From positions 36,143,521-36,207,520 of the forward strand of contig JAAONU010000002.1 in assembly GCA_012932295.1 (NCBI GenBank): a DNA stretch of 64,000 bases, read 5' to 3'. Shown in pieces: positions 1-12,300 of the stretch (position 1 is its first letter; each line of letters opens with the position of its first letter). The notes beneath the pieces were generated by a model. The model was not told the origin of the DNA, did no database searches, and saw only the letters and a program-made list of their open reading frames with translations. This DNA comes from Cyclina sinensis (taxonomy: Eukaryota; Mollusca; Bivalvia; Venerida; Veneridae). The translations under genes were made by a program, and so were the position numbers.

Positions 1-103
1 CTTCGTAAGTGCCACAGTGTCAGAAATTGTACCTGCAACAATTGTTTAATACAGTACATAATAAATGAATATGCCCAATTTTTCTTCATTTACTGTTACC
101 TAC
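1..103 (-). other. CBL intron 5 (partial)
   Basis: Runs off the left edge. I searched for the exon carrying the remaining RING cysteines on the minus strand and did not find it. Confidence 0.8.
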
Positions 104-323
104 CTGCCACTGTGTTAGACAAGGTGTACACAGCAAGTGGCCACATGGCTCAATTTTGATATCTTTGTCATTCTCTGCACATATCTTACACAGCTGGAAC
201 GTTGATCCCATTTCACAATACAGTTCATACTGCTCTTGTGTAACTTTGATATGATCCTCCTGCGAGTCTTGTACCAGATAACTTAGATCAGGATTTATGG
301 ATCTTCCATCAGGGTACAGGAAA
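104..323 (-). CDS. CBL: CBL coding exon 5: end of SH2, linker helix, first half of RING
   Basis: Seventy-three full codons after the split Phe codon. It encodes the [12 protein letters not shown] segment, the [19 protein letters not shown] linker, and CKIC...[10 protein letters not shown] of the RING. The acceptor is ACATTTCAG at 324-332 and the donor GTAGGTAA at 96-103. Its first ~50 bases together with the acceptor are the parent sequence of the tandem array next to it (326-2061). Confidence 0.95.
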
Positions 324-3300
324 CTGAAATGTTAGGAAAGCTTGTACCAGATAACATATATCAGGATATATAGATCCTCAGGATAAAGGCAACTGACATA
401 TTTACCAAGTTTGTACCAGTTTAACTTAGACAAGGACTTATGGACCTTCCATCAGGGTACAGGAAACTGAAAAGTTTACAAAGCTTGTACCAGTTAACTT
501 AGATAAAGATATATGGATCTTCTTCAAAGTACATGAAACTGAAATGTTTACAGAGCTTGTACCAGATAACTAAAAGAAGGATTTATGGCTCTTCCATCAG
601 GGTACAGGAAACTAAAATGTTTACACAGTTTGTACCAGATATCTAGAAGAAGAATTTATGGATCCTTCATCAGAGCACATGAAACTAAAAGGTTTACACA
701 GCTTGTACCAGATAACTAAGAAGGATTTATGGCTCTTCCATCAGGGTACAGGAAACTGAAATGTTTACACAGCTTTTACCAGATATCTAAAAGAAGAATT
801 TATGGATGCTCCATCAGAGCACATGAAACTGAAAGGTTTACACAGCTTGTTAAAGATAACTAAAAGAAGGATTAATGGCTCTTCCATCAGGGTACAGGGA
901 ACTGAAATGTTTACACAGCTTGTACCAGATATCTAGAAGAAGAATTTATGGATCCTCCATCAGAGCACATGAAACTGAAAGGTCTACACAGCTTGTACCA
1001 GATAACTGAAAGAAGAATTTATGGATCCTCCATCAGGGTACAGGGAACTGAAATGTTTACACAGCTTGTACCAGATATCTAGACGAAGAATTTATGAATC
1101 CTCCATCAGAGCACATGAAACTAAAAGGTTTACACAGCTTGTACCAGATAACTAAAAGAAGGATTTATGGATCCTCCATCAGGGCATATGAAACTGAAAG
1201 GTTTACACAGCTTGTACCAGATATCTAGAAGAAGGATTTATGGATCCTCCATCAGGGCATATGAAACTGAAAGGTTTACACAGCTTGTACCAGATAACTA
1301 AAAGAAGGATTTATGGATCCTCCATCAGAGCACATGAAACTGAAATGTTTACACAGCTTGTACCAGATAACTAAAATAAGGATTTATGGATCCTCCATCA
1401 GGTTACATGAGGCGTTTACAATGCTTGTACCAATTAACTTAGAACAGGATTTATCGATCCTCCATCAGGGTACATGAAACTGAAATGTTTACACAGCTTG
1501 TACCATATAACTAAAATAAGGATTTATGGATCCTCCATCAGGTTACATGAGACGTTAACAATGCTTGTACCAATTAACTTAGAACAGGATTTATCGATCC
1601 TCCATCAGGGTACAGGAAACTGAAATGTTTACACAGCTTGTACCAGATAACTAAAATAAGGATTTATGGATCCTCCATCAGGTTACATGAGGCGTTTACA
1701 ATGCTTGTACCAATTAACTTAGAACAGGATTTATCGATTCTTCATCAGGGTACAGGAAACTGAAATGTTTACACAGCTTGTACCAGATAACTAAAATAAG
1801 GATTTATGGATCCTCCATCAGGTTACATGAGACGTTTACAATGCTTGGTACCAATTAACTTAGAACAGGATTTATCGATCCTCCATCAGGGTACAGGAAA
1901 CTGAAATGTTTACACAGCTTGTACCAGATAACTAAGATAAAAATTTATGGATCCTCCATCAGGTTACATGAGACGTTTACAATGCTTGTACCAATTAACT
2001 TAGAACAGGATTTATTGATCCTCCATCAGGTTACAGGAAACTGAAATGTTTACAAAGCTTGTACAGTAAAGTCTCGCTATTAAGACCACTTTGGGGACCT
2101 GGGAGAAGTGGTTTTATTATCGAGTCGGTCTTAATTCCGAGACCCGTCCTAGCTTTCAATCAATTTCTCATCTGTTGTAAAGGGTTATCATTAGCTATAA
2201 TAACCTTGTTGAAAAAGTAAATTATGGAAAAATACTAACTAATAGCATGAATTTTTTTCTACAATAACATGATATTTTGTCACATAATTTTCATGTTAGT
2301 GCGACAAAAGTATAAGTAGTGAAAGTATACAGTGCAATTTTTCTTTCAAGCTGTTTTCATAATTAGCAACACTGAAATCTTTATTTTTGACAGTTTTTTA
2401 CTCGTAGCCGTAATAACGTACCTATCCGAAACTGGGCATTATTAACACTTATTTCGTCTTTCATAACGTATTTCTTTGTTCTGCATTAATCAGTACCATT
2501 TTAATGGTACAAACATTGAAGTATATAATAATTTTCCTTTAAATTACTAGCCTAAAAGTCTATTAATATTGATGTTTATAAATTGTACCGCCAATCGTTC
2601 ACACCTTGATGACGATTATCGTATTATGTTTTTTATTGGTGATAATTGGTGACACGTGTCATTTTAGTAAACAGTTAATGGTCGTCTTATTGGGTCCCAC
2701 TTTCATTGTAAAATGGGAATTCGGACCCGAAAAAGTGGTCGTAATACGTAGTAGCGGGTCGGTCATAATATCGGACCTTACCACCATTGAATTATATAGC
2801 AAAAAAGTCGGGACCGGAAAAAAGCGGTCGTAATATCGATTTTCCCGCAAAAAAGGGTCGGTCGCAAAGCGAGACTTTACTGTACCAAACAATTTAGATC
2901 AGGATTTATGGATCTTCTATCAAGGTAAATGAAAAGGAAATGTCAACAGTGGTTTCAATTTTTACATATTGTGCTGTTGGTTTAATGTAGATTATTAATA
3001 TACTTTCTAATGACTGGGATTGGAAATGTTTACAAAGCTTGTACCAAACAATTTAGATCAGGATTTATGGATCTTCTATCAAGGTAAATGAAAAGGAAAT
3101 GTCAACAGTGGTTTCAATTTTTACATATTGTGCTGTTGGTTTAATGTAGATTATTAACATACTTTCTAATGACTGGGATTGGTAATTTATCTAAACACCA
3201 TCCTCTGGAATATTGAATACTGATCATTTTACAGAAATATTTCCAATTTCACTTTTACATTATTGCTCATTTTTTTCTTTTCAAAAAATTGTTAATTTAT

Positions 3301-6300
3301 TTATGCCCCTCAACAATATCATGTCACTTCGTGTTTTATCTCTTTTATTGTTTCTATAAAACAAATAAATATTTTTACAACTATGATGAATTTCTATTTA
3401 TTTAATCCTTATCATTTTACTTTCATTGGGAAACAGATTTTTTCAACTTTTATTAATCCAACTCGATGAATGCTTCCTAGGTCTATACCAGTAATCAAGC
3501 TGTATATATTGAATGCAGAAAGTCATTGGAGACTCTTATCCCTAAAGGGAATCAAACAGTCACCTCTGAATAGGGAGTGTAGCACTCAAACTTTAGATTA
3601 GTAATAACTACTTATATGGACAGGCCAATTTTCACAAGACAACCAAACTGTTAAAATGGAGCACACCTTTGGTTGCAATGGAAGTATTCAAGCTGACAGA
3701 CAGCTAAAACAGGAAGAGGCAAATTGTCCACAAATGATACAGAATTTTTAACCTGTCATCTGAATAAATGGCAAAAACACCTCATATAGGAGAAACAGTG
3801 AATGATGTAAGATGAGACTGATGTAGGATTGAAACTGTACAGGGTATACATTGACCTTATAGCTGACAATTACTTGTTCTTAAATACACCAGTGAGTGGG
3901 AGTGCACCCACTGTGAAGCAAGTGTGAGGCACTCTTCTAACAGTGGTATGAGTAAGTGGGAAGAAATTTAATTATGTGAACAGAAATTGCTGTTAATCAA
4001 CATTTAAATAAGCAAGAAATAGACAATGCTTTATGATACATTAGCAAAGACTAACTTAATTCTCTGGACTATAGTTTTATAAGTGTATAGTACTGTCTTC
4101 ACTGACTAACATCAAATGACTAAGCATATTATTACAAAGCAAAATAGGTTTTTCTTAAAGTTGTCAGAATATAAATGAATGTTTTTTTTTTATTTGTTTT
4201 TTTTTTTATAATTCTGATTAATTTTTTACAAAACAACATTTGACAATATCTGTCTACTGTAGTTAACACTTACCTGGTTTAGCTTAATTAATACATTGAA
4301 AGAAAACATGCTTGACTTACAATCCTTCTCTTTGTCCATCAAGCAAGGCTTGACAAAGTGATTTATTCTGTGGGATTGTCTGCAGGATATCGCCATCAGC
4401 CGTAACATAGCCTATCGCCCACTGTCCTAGACGTGTGCAACTTAATCTGAACACATAGCTGAAATGGAAGTGACAGAAATAAGTAGTTAATAACAGATCT
4501 ACTATAATACATTACTAGTGCCCCTCAATTAAAATAGTGCCCCTCATTTAAAATACAACATATATGCGTGCATTCACCATGCACTGAGGGATGTGTTTTC
4601 TTTGTAAACATATTTCTCATATAAAATAAAATGGATTAAAACAAAGAAATACATTTATTTTTTTAAATTTATTTCTGACTTAATCAAAACAATTTACAAA
4701 TGGGTAAGAAAACAAGAGGGCCATGATGGCCCTGGATCGCTCACCTGAGTACTTTAGCTGTAGGTTTGCTGTTAAGCAGTATTTCATTTTTTAATTGAAA
4801 ATATATAAGTGCCTACAAACCAAATATGTAAATTAATATCAGTCAATAAATAAAGGCTCTATGACAGGAAGAAGAAATATCTATTATAAGCTATGGTGAC
4901 CTTGACCCAGTGACCTCAAACCCTACCCATAGGTAGATGTCCATGCAAGGAACCTATATATTGAATATCAAAGATATTGGTCTATGAATGAAGGCTTTAT
5001 GAGGTACAGCAGATAAATCTATTTTTAGCCTCCATGACCTTTAACCTAATCTAATAATTTGAAAAAGCTTGATAAAGCTTGCTTCATGCCAAATTTTAAA
5101 ATTCTAGGCCTAGTGGTTTCTGAGAAAATTTTTAAAGATTTCCTTTTTTACATATTAAGGGCCACAGGGTGGGGCCAATTTTGACCCCAGGGCCAACATA
5201 TCAACAATACTGGTAAAGGTTCTCTACACAATACTCCACACCAAATATCTAAGGTCTAGTCCTATTAGTTTGGGAGAAAAATGACTTTTAATGTTTTTCC
5301 TATATACCTATATGTAAACCAAGAGAACCCTGGGGCGTGGCCAATTTTGACCAAGGGGACATAATTTGAACGAGCTTGGTAGACATCCACTAGACAATGC
5401 TACATACCAAATATCAAAGCTGTAGGCAGTGTGGTTTCTGAGAAGAAGATTTTTGAAGATTTCCTTTTTTACATATTAAGGGCCCCTGGGGCAGGGCCAA
5501 TTTTGACCCCAGGGCCAACATATCAACAATACTTGTAAAGGTTCTCTACACAATACTCCACACCAAATATCTAAGGTCTAGTTCTATTAGTTTCGGAGAA
5601 CAAGAGCCACTGCAAGCGGGGGCCACGCTCGACTTTTTTCTATTTCCAAGGCAAACACATCAGAGGAAGCAAATTGTGGTGAAGGGATTTCAAATGAAAC
5701 ATCATTTGGAAAAATAATTATACATAACAAAGTTATGGCCAATTTTAGCAACATTCAGAAATTTGACCTTAAAGGTCTAGGTCAAGTTCAGTTTAACCTT
5801 CTCTGGAGGTATTGTCTAAAAAGTAGTTATGTCCAAGCATGAAGACACTACATCCATTAACAACAAAGATATAGCCAAGTTAAGTAATGTCAAGGTCATT
5901 TAAAGGTCAAGGTAATGCTTGAATTGTTTAACATGTTTCTTTTATTCTCAGTGTTGTTTTGTCCCTGTATAGATCAAATCAGTCCATAAAACCAGAAGTT
6001 TGGCTATTTTAGCAAAATGCAATAATAAGAAATTTGACTGTAAAGGTCATTTAAAGGTTAAGGTCATACTTGAATAATTTAACATGTAGATATTGTCATA
6101 AGCCAAGTATTAATAAACAAGAGGGCCAATGGCCCTAAAGCACTAACCTGGGTTCAAAGATGAAAGAAATTTTTATGAATGTAATGATGCATATCAAAGA
6201 AATGGACCAATGCAATTTCATTGCCATAGCTCCAAAAACAAAAAGGAGGTCAGTAGGTCAAAATATAGGTCATGAGATGACATTTTTGAAAACCGAACAA

Positions 6301-9300
6301 AAAGCTGTACACACAGTCCAAATTTCATTGCCGTAGCTTTAAAACAAAAAAGTAGGTCAGTAGGTCACTATATAGGTCATGCTATGACGTTTTTGAAATC
6401 TGAACAAAAACTGTATACATGGTCCAAATTTCATTGCCATAGCTCCAAAAACAAAAGTAGGTTAGTAGGTCAAAGATATTGGTCATGAGATGACATTTTT
6501 GAAATCGGAAGGAAAAACTGTGCACATGGTCCAAATTTCATTGCTGTAGCTAAAAAACAAAAAAGTAGGTCAGTAGGTCAAAAATATAGGTTATGCTATG
6601 ACGTTTTTGAAATTGGAACAAAAACTGTGTACATGGTCCAAATTTCATTGCCATAGCTCCAAAAACAAAAAGTACGTCAGTAGGTCAAAAAAATTGGTCA
6701 TGCGATGACATTTTTGAAATCGGAAAGAAAAACTGTGCACACAGTCCAAATTTCATTGCTGTAGCTAAAAAACAAAAAATTAGGTCAGAAGGTCAAAAAT
6801 ATAGGTCATGCTATGAGATTTTTGAAATTGGAACAAAAAACTGTGTACATGGTCCAAATTTCATTGCAATAGCTCCAAAAACAAAAAGTAGGTCAGTAGG
6901 TCAAAAATAAAGGTCATGCCATGACATTTTTGAATTAGAAAAAAGAAACTGTGCACACGGTCCAAATTTTTATTGCTTTAGTTAAAAAACAAAGAAGTAG
7001 GTCAGTAGGTCAAAAATATAAGTCATGCTATGACGTTTTTGAAATTGGAACAAAAAACTGTGCACACGGTCCAAATTTCATTGCCACAGCTCCAACAACA
7101 AAAAGTAGGTCAGTAGATAAAAAATATAGGTCATGCTATGACATTTCTGAAATTGAAATGAAAAACTGTGCACACAGTCCAAATTTCATTGCTGTAGCTA
7201 AAAAATAAAAAAATTGGTCAGTAGGTCAAAAATATAGGTCATGCTATGACGTTTTTGAAATCGGAAGAAAAAACTGTATACAAGGTCCAAATTTCATTGC
7301 CATAGCTCCAACAAGAGGGCCATGATGGCCCTGTATCGCTCACCTGAGATTGACTGCTTTTAACAAAGTTGCTATGGACCTGGTTAATTAACCCCAGATG
7401 ACCCATATTCAAACTTGACCTAGAATTTATTGAAACAATCTCTTTGACAAATTTCAAGGTTATCTGTACTGAAATGTTACCTCTAGAGTGTTAACAAGGT
7501 TTTTCCATATTTGGGCTCTATAACCTAGCTTTTTAACCTAGATGTCCCATATTCGAACTTGAGCTAGAAACCATAGAATTAAGCTTTCTGACAAATTTCC
7601 AGGTTGTTTGGAATTATAATGTTACCTCTAGAGTGTTAACAAGGTTTTTCCATATTTGGGCTCTGTGACCTAGTTTTTGACCCAAGATGACCCATACTTC
7701 AACTTGAGCTAGAAATTGTCAAAGCAACCTTTCTGACAATTTTTCAGATTATTTGGGCTGAAAATGTAACCTCTAGAATGTTAACAAGATTTTTCTATTT
7801 TTGGGCCATGTGACCTAGTTTTTGATCCCAGATGACCCATATCCAAATCTGAGCTAGAAATCATTGAAACAACCTTTCTGACAAATTTCAAGGACATTTG
7901 GACTATAAATGTAACCTCTAGAGCATTAACAAGGTTTTTCTACTTTCAGGCTCTGTGACCTAGTTTTTGACCCCAGAAAACCTATATTCAAAACTGAGCT
8001 AGAACTCATCGATAGAACCTTTTTGACAAATTTCCAGGTTATCTGGACTGAAATTGTAGCCTTGAGAATGTTAACAAGGTTTTTTCCATATTTGGACTCT
8101 GTGACCTAGTTTGGGACCCCAGATGACCCATATTTGAACTTGATCTAGAAATCCTCAAGGCAACCTTTCTAACACAATTCCAGATTATTTGGGCTGAAAA
8201 TGTAACCTCAAGAGTGTTAACAAGATTTTTCTATTTTTGGGCTCTGTGACCTAGTTTTTGTACCCAGATCACCCATATTTGAAATTGTGCTAGGTATCTT
8301 TAAAGCAACCTTTCTGACAAATTTCCAGATTATTTGGGCTGAAAATGTAACCTCTAGAGTGTTAACAAGATAATTCTATTTTTGGGCTCTGTGACCTAGT
8401 TTTTGAACCCAGATGACCCATATTTGAACTTGAGCTAGAAATCATAGAAGCAACCTTCCTGACAAATTTCCAGATTATTTGGTCTAAAAATGTTACCTCT
8501 AGAGTGTTAACAAGGTTTTTCAATATTTGGGCTCTGTAACCTAGTTTTTGACCCCCAGATGACCCATATTTAAACTTGACCTAGAAATCATCAAAGCAAC
8601 CTTTCTGACAAATTTCCAGATTATTTGGGCTGAAAATGTAACCTATAGAGTGTTAACAAGATTTTTCTTTTTTTGGGCTCCGTGACCTAGTTTTTGAACC
8701 CAGATGACCCATATTTGAACTTGAGCTAGAAATCATCAATAGAACCTTTCTGACAAACTTCCAGGATATTTGGACCGAAAAAGTAGCCTCTAGAGTGTTA
8801 ACAAGGTTTCTATATTTGGGCTCTGTGACCTACTTTTCCAACCCTGATAACCCATGTTCGAACTCGTGCGAGATATCAATGAGACAAACATCCTGACTAA
8901 GTTTCATGACAATTGAGGCAAAAATGTGACCACTAGAGTGTTAACGAACTAATTGTGGACGACGGACAAAAGGTGATCAGAAAAGCTCACTCTGTCACTA
9001 TGTGACAGGTGAGCTAAAAACAAAAAGTAGGTCAGTAGGTCAAAAATATAGGTGATGCCATGACATTTTTAAAATCGAAATAAAAAATTGTGCACACAGT
9101 CCAAATTTCATCGCTGTAGCTCAAAACCAGAAAGTAGGTCAGTAGGTCAAAAATATAGGTCATGCGATGACATTTTTGAAATCGAAAGAAAAACTGTTGT
9201 TTTGTCTAAGTCTGATTCAAATCCAACCATAAATTACATAATTATGGCCAGTTTTAACAAAATTCAATGATTTGACCTTGACCGTCAAGGTCATTTAAAG

Positions 9301-12300
9301 GTCAAGGTCAAACTTGAATTAATCATAATGTCGGAATTGTCACAACTGTTTTTTAGTCCAAGTTTGAATTAAATCTATAAATAGATGAGAAAGTTATGAC
9401 AATTTAAGCAAAATTCAATCATCTGACCTTGACGGTCAAGGTAATTTTAAGGTCATGGTCAAATCTGAGTTATTCAACATGTCGGTTTTGTCATAAGTGT
9501 TGTTTTGTCCAAGTATAAATCAAATCCAACCATAAATACTAATGTTATGGTCAATTTTAGCAAAATTCAATAATTTGACCTTGAATATGAAGGTCATTCA
9601 TGAGTCAAGGTCAAGTTTAGTCTGGTCAGCTTGAAGGTCTTCTCCAAAGGGTTGTTGTGTCCAAGAATTAAGAGAAACCACCTACTAATAATAAAGTTAT
9701 GGCCAATTTTAGCAAAATTCAATATTTTGACCTTGAATATGAAGGTCATTTAAGAGTCAAGGTCAAGTTTAGTCTGGTCATCTTGAAGGTCTTGTCCAAA
9801 GGGTTGTTGTGTCCAAGTATGAAGATAATCCATCAAGGATTAAAAAAATTATGATCAATGTTAAAGCTTTCGGACGGGAACGGCAACGGCACCGGCAACA
9901 GCAACGACACCATGACTATGACAATAACTCGATTTTTTTTTCAAAAAAAAGTCGAGCTAAAAATGACTTTTAATGTTTTTCCTATATAACTATATGTAAA
10001 CCAAGAGAACCCTAGGGCGTGGCCAATTTTGACCCAGGGGACATAATTTGAACAAACTTGGTAGACATCCACTAGACAATACTACATACCAAATATCAAA
10101 GCTGTAGGCATTGTGGTTTCTGAGAAGATTTTTGAAGATTTCCTTTTTTACATATTGAGGGACCCCATAGCGGGGCCAATTTTGACCCCAGGGCCAACAT
10201 TAAAAGAATACGGGTAAAGGTTCTCTACACAATACTCCACACCAAATATCTAAGGTCTAGTCCTATTAGTTTTGGAGAAAAATGATTTTTCATGTTTTTC
10301 CTATATAACTATATGTAAACCAAGAGAACCCTGGGGCGTGGCCAATTTTGACCCAGGGGATATAATTTGAACAAACTTGGTAGACATCCACTAGACAATG
10401 CTACATACCAAATATCTAAGCTGTAGGCATTGTGGTTTCTTAGAAGAAGATTTTTAAAGATTTCCTCTACAAATCTATGTAAAATGAAGTGACCCCTGTG
10501 GCGGGGCCAATTTTGACCCCAGGGAAATAATTTGAACAACTTTTGTAGAGTTCCATTAGAGGGTGCAAAATGCCAAATATCTAAGCTCTAGGCCTTGTGG
10601 TTTCAGACAAGAAGATTTTCAAAGTTTTTCCTTTAAGTTGCCATAGCAACCAGAGTTCTTGATGGAATTGAATTCTTTGAACAACTTTGGTAGAGCTTCA
10701 TGCAAGGAACATCCCAGGCAAGTTTCATTTAATTTGGCCCTTTGGTTTCAGAGGTGATGTCATTTGAATGAAAAGTTGATGACGGACGGACGGATGACGG
10801 ACAAAGACTGATCAGAAAAGCTCACCCTGAGCACTTTGTGCTCAGGTGAGCTAAAAAATAATTTGAACTAAAAGAATATAACATGATTTTTTTTATTTCT
10901 AATAAGGGCTTACAAATACAATAACTTCTTTTCTTGAAGCCTGAGAATGTGTAATGGGGCTGGTGCTATGCGGTCTTCTTTGATAAGATTATAAAATGGC
11001 AATATCAAACTTTTCTACCAGTTCAGGGGCAAAAACACTTGCAACAACCTAACATCCCTTGGACATGCAGAAATTAATATTCACAACAAAATATAACAAT
11101 CATCAAATGTACTATTCTTCAAAAATTTCTCACATGAACAGAGGTAGTTAGAAGCAGGGCACAACCCTGTAACTGCAGGGTAGGATGCTACAACACTTAA
11201 GGTAAAACCTCTGGATTGATAAAATATTTAATTCTTACCTGCCCCGTTTATTGGCATACTTCTGGAGCCTCCCTTTGACCTCATCATATGTAAGGAATGC
11301 TACATAACCTGGATGAGTGACTGCTAGCACATTCCAGTTCCGCAATAAGTTACACCAGGGCTGGAACAGCCTAAAATGTAATGTAAATATAGATAGGATG
11401 GTACTGTAGCAAGTACTGTAACAAACAGACCTGTTACCATGTTGAAATAAGACAAGAGGGCCATGATGGCCCTGTATCGCTCACCTGAGAATGACTGCTT
11501 TTAACAAAATTGCTATTTACCTGGTTAATTGACCCCTGATGACCCATATTTAAACTTGACCTAGAAATTATTGAAACAATCTCTTTGACAAATTTCAAGG
11601 TTATTTGTACTGAAAATGTTACCTCTAGAGTGTTAACAAGGTTTTTCCATATTTGGGCTCTATGACCTAGTCTTTTAACCTAGATGTCCCATATTTGAAC
11701 TTGAGCTAGAAATCATCGATAGAACCTTTCTGACAAATTTCCAGGATATTTGGACTGAAAAAGTAGCCTCTAGAGTTTTAACAAGGTTTTTCGATATTTA
11801 GGCTCTGTGACCTAGTTTTTGACCCCAGATAACCCATATCCAATCTTGAGCTACAAATCACCAAAAAAACCTTTCTGACAAATTTCCAGGTTATTTGGAA
11901 TTAAAATGTTACCTCTAGAGTGTTAACAAGGTCTTTCCATATTTGGGCTCTGTGACTAGTTTTTGACCCGAGATGACCCATACTCCAACTTGAGCTAGAA
12001 ATCGTCAAAGCAACCTTTCTGACAAATTTCCAGATTATTTGGGCTGAAAATGTAACTTCTAGAGTGTTAACAAGATTTTTCTATTTTTGGGCTCTGTGAC
12101 CTAGTTTTTGAACCCAGATGACCCATATTTGAACTTGAGCTAGAAATCATAGAAGCAACCTTCCTGACAAATTTCCAGATTATTTGGTCTAAAAATGTTA
12201 CCTCTAGAGTGTTAACAAGGTTTTTCAATATTTAGGCTCTGTGACCTAGTTTTTGACCCCAGATGACCCATATTTGAACTTTACCTAGAAATCGTCAAAG

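Larger units (their letters stand above)
5600..9958 (-). mobile_element. HINE/pearl-like element (family B), second nest level
   Basis: Starts ACAAGAGCCACTGCAAGC and ends AAAAAAAAGTCGAGCTAA, with subterminal inverted repeats GCTCGACTTTTTT / AAAAAAGTCGAGC. The core has repeated 'TTATGGCCAATTTTAGCAAA' and 'TTGACCTTGA...AAGGTCA' segments. Family C interrupts it at 6117-9195. A second, truncated copy in the opposite orientation lies at 43139-44481. Confidence 0.8.
4712..10852 (-). mobile_element. HINE/pearl-like element (family A), outermost of a four-level nest
   Basis: The left end is ACAAG followed by the palindrome GGGCCATGATGGCCC. The right end is a GCTCA..CTGAGCAC...GTGCTCAG hairpin followed by GTGAGCTAA. 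Subterminal inverted repeats are GCTCACCTGAGTAC (left) and GTGCTCAGGTGAGC (right). The internal sequence has ~330-bp direct repeats of 'CCAATTTTGACCCAGGG...' and a GACGGACGG run. It is split at 5600/9958 by family B; joining the flanks restores 'GGAGAAAAATGAC', as in its own intact internal copy at about 5277. No protein is encoded. Classification as a Helentron-associated rolling-circle derivative is inference from end structure. Confidence 0.8.

Noticed and set aside
1..60. Candidate CBL exon 6 with the remaining RING cysteines
   Set aside because: The minus strand here has a TTGCAG-like acceptor, but the following translation does not match the C-P-F-C segment expected next.
326..2061. CRISPR-like regular repeat array
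   Set aside because: Units are contiguous without unique spacers, unit length is ~73 bp, the host is clearly a eukaryote, and the unit derives from a CBL exon junction.
6951..7208. Open frame with repeating peptide
   Set aside because: Translation of family C tandem DNA units, not a gene.
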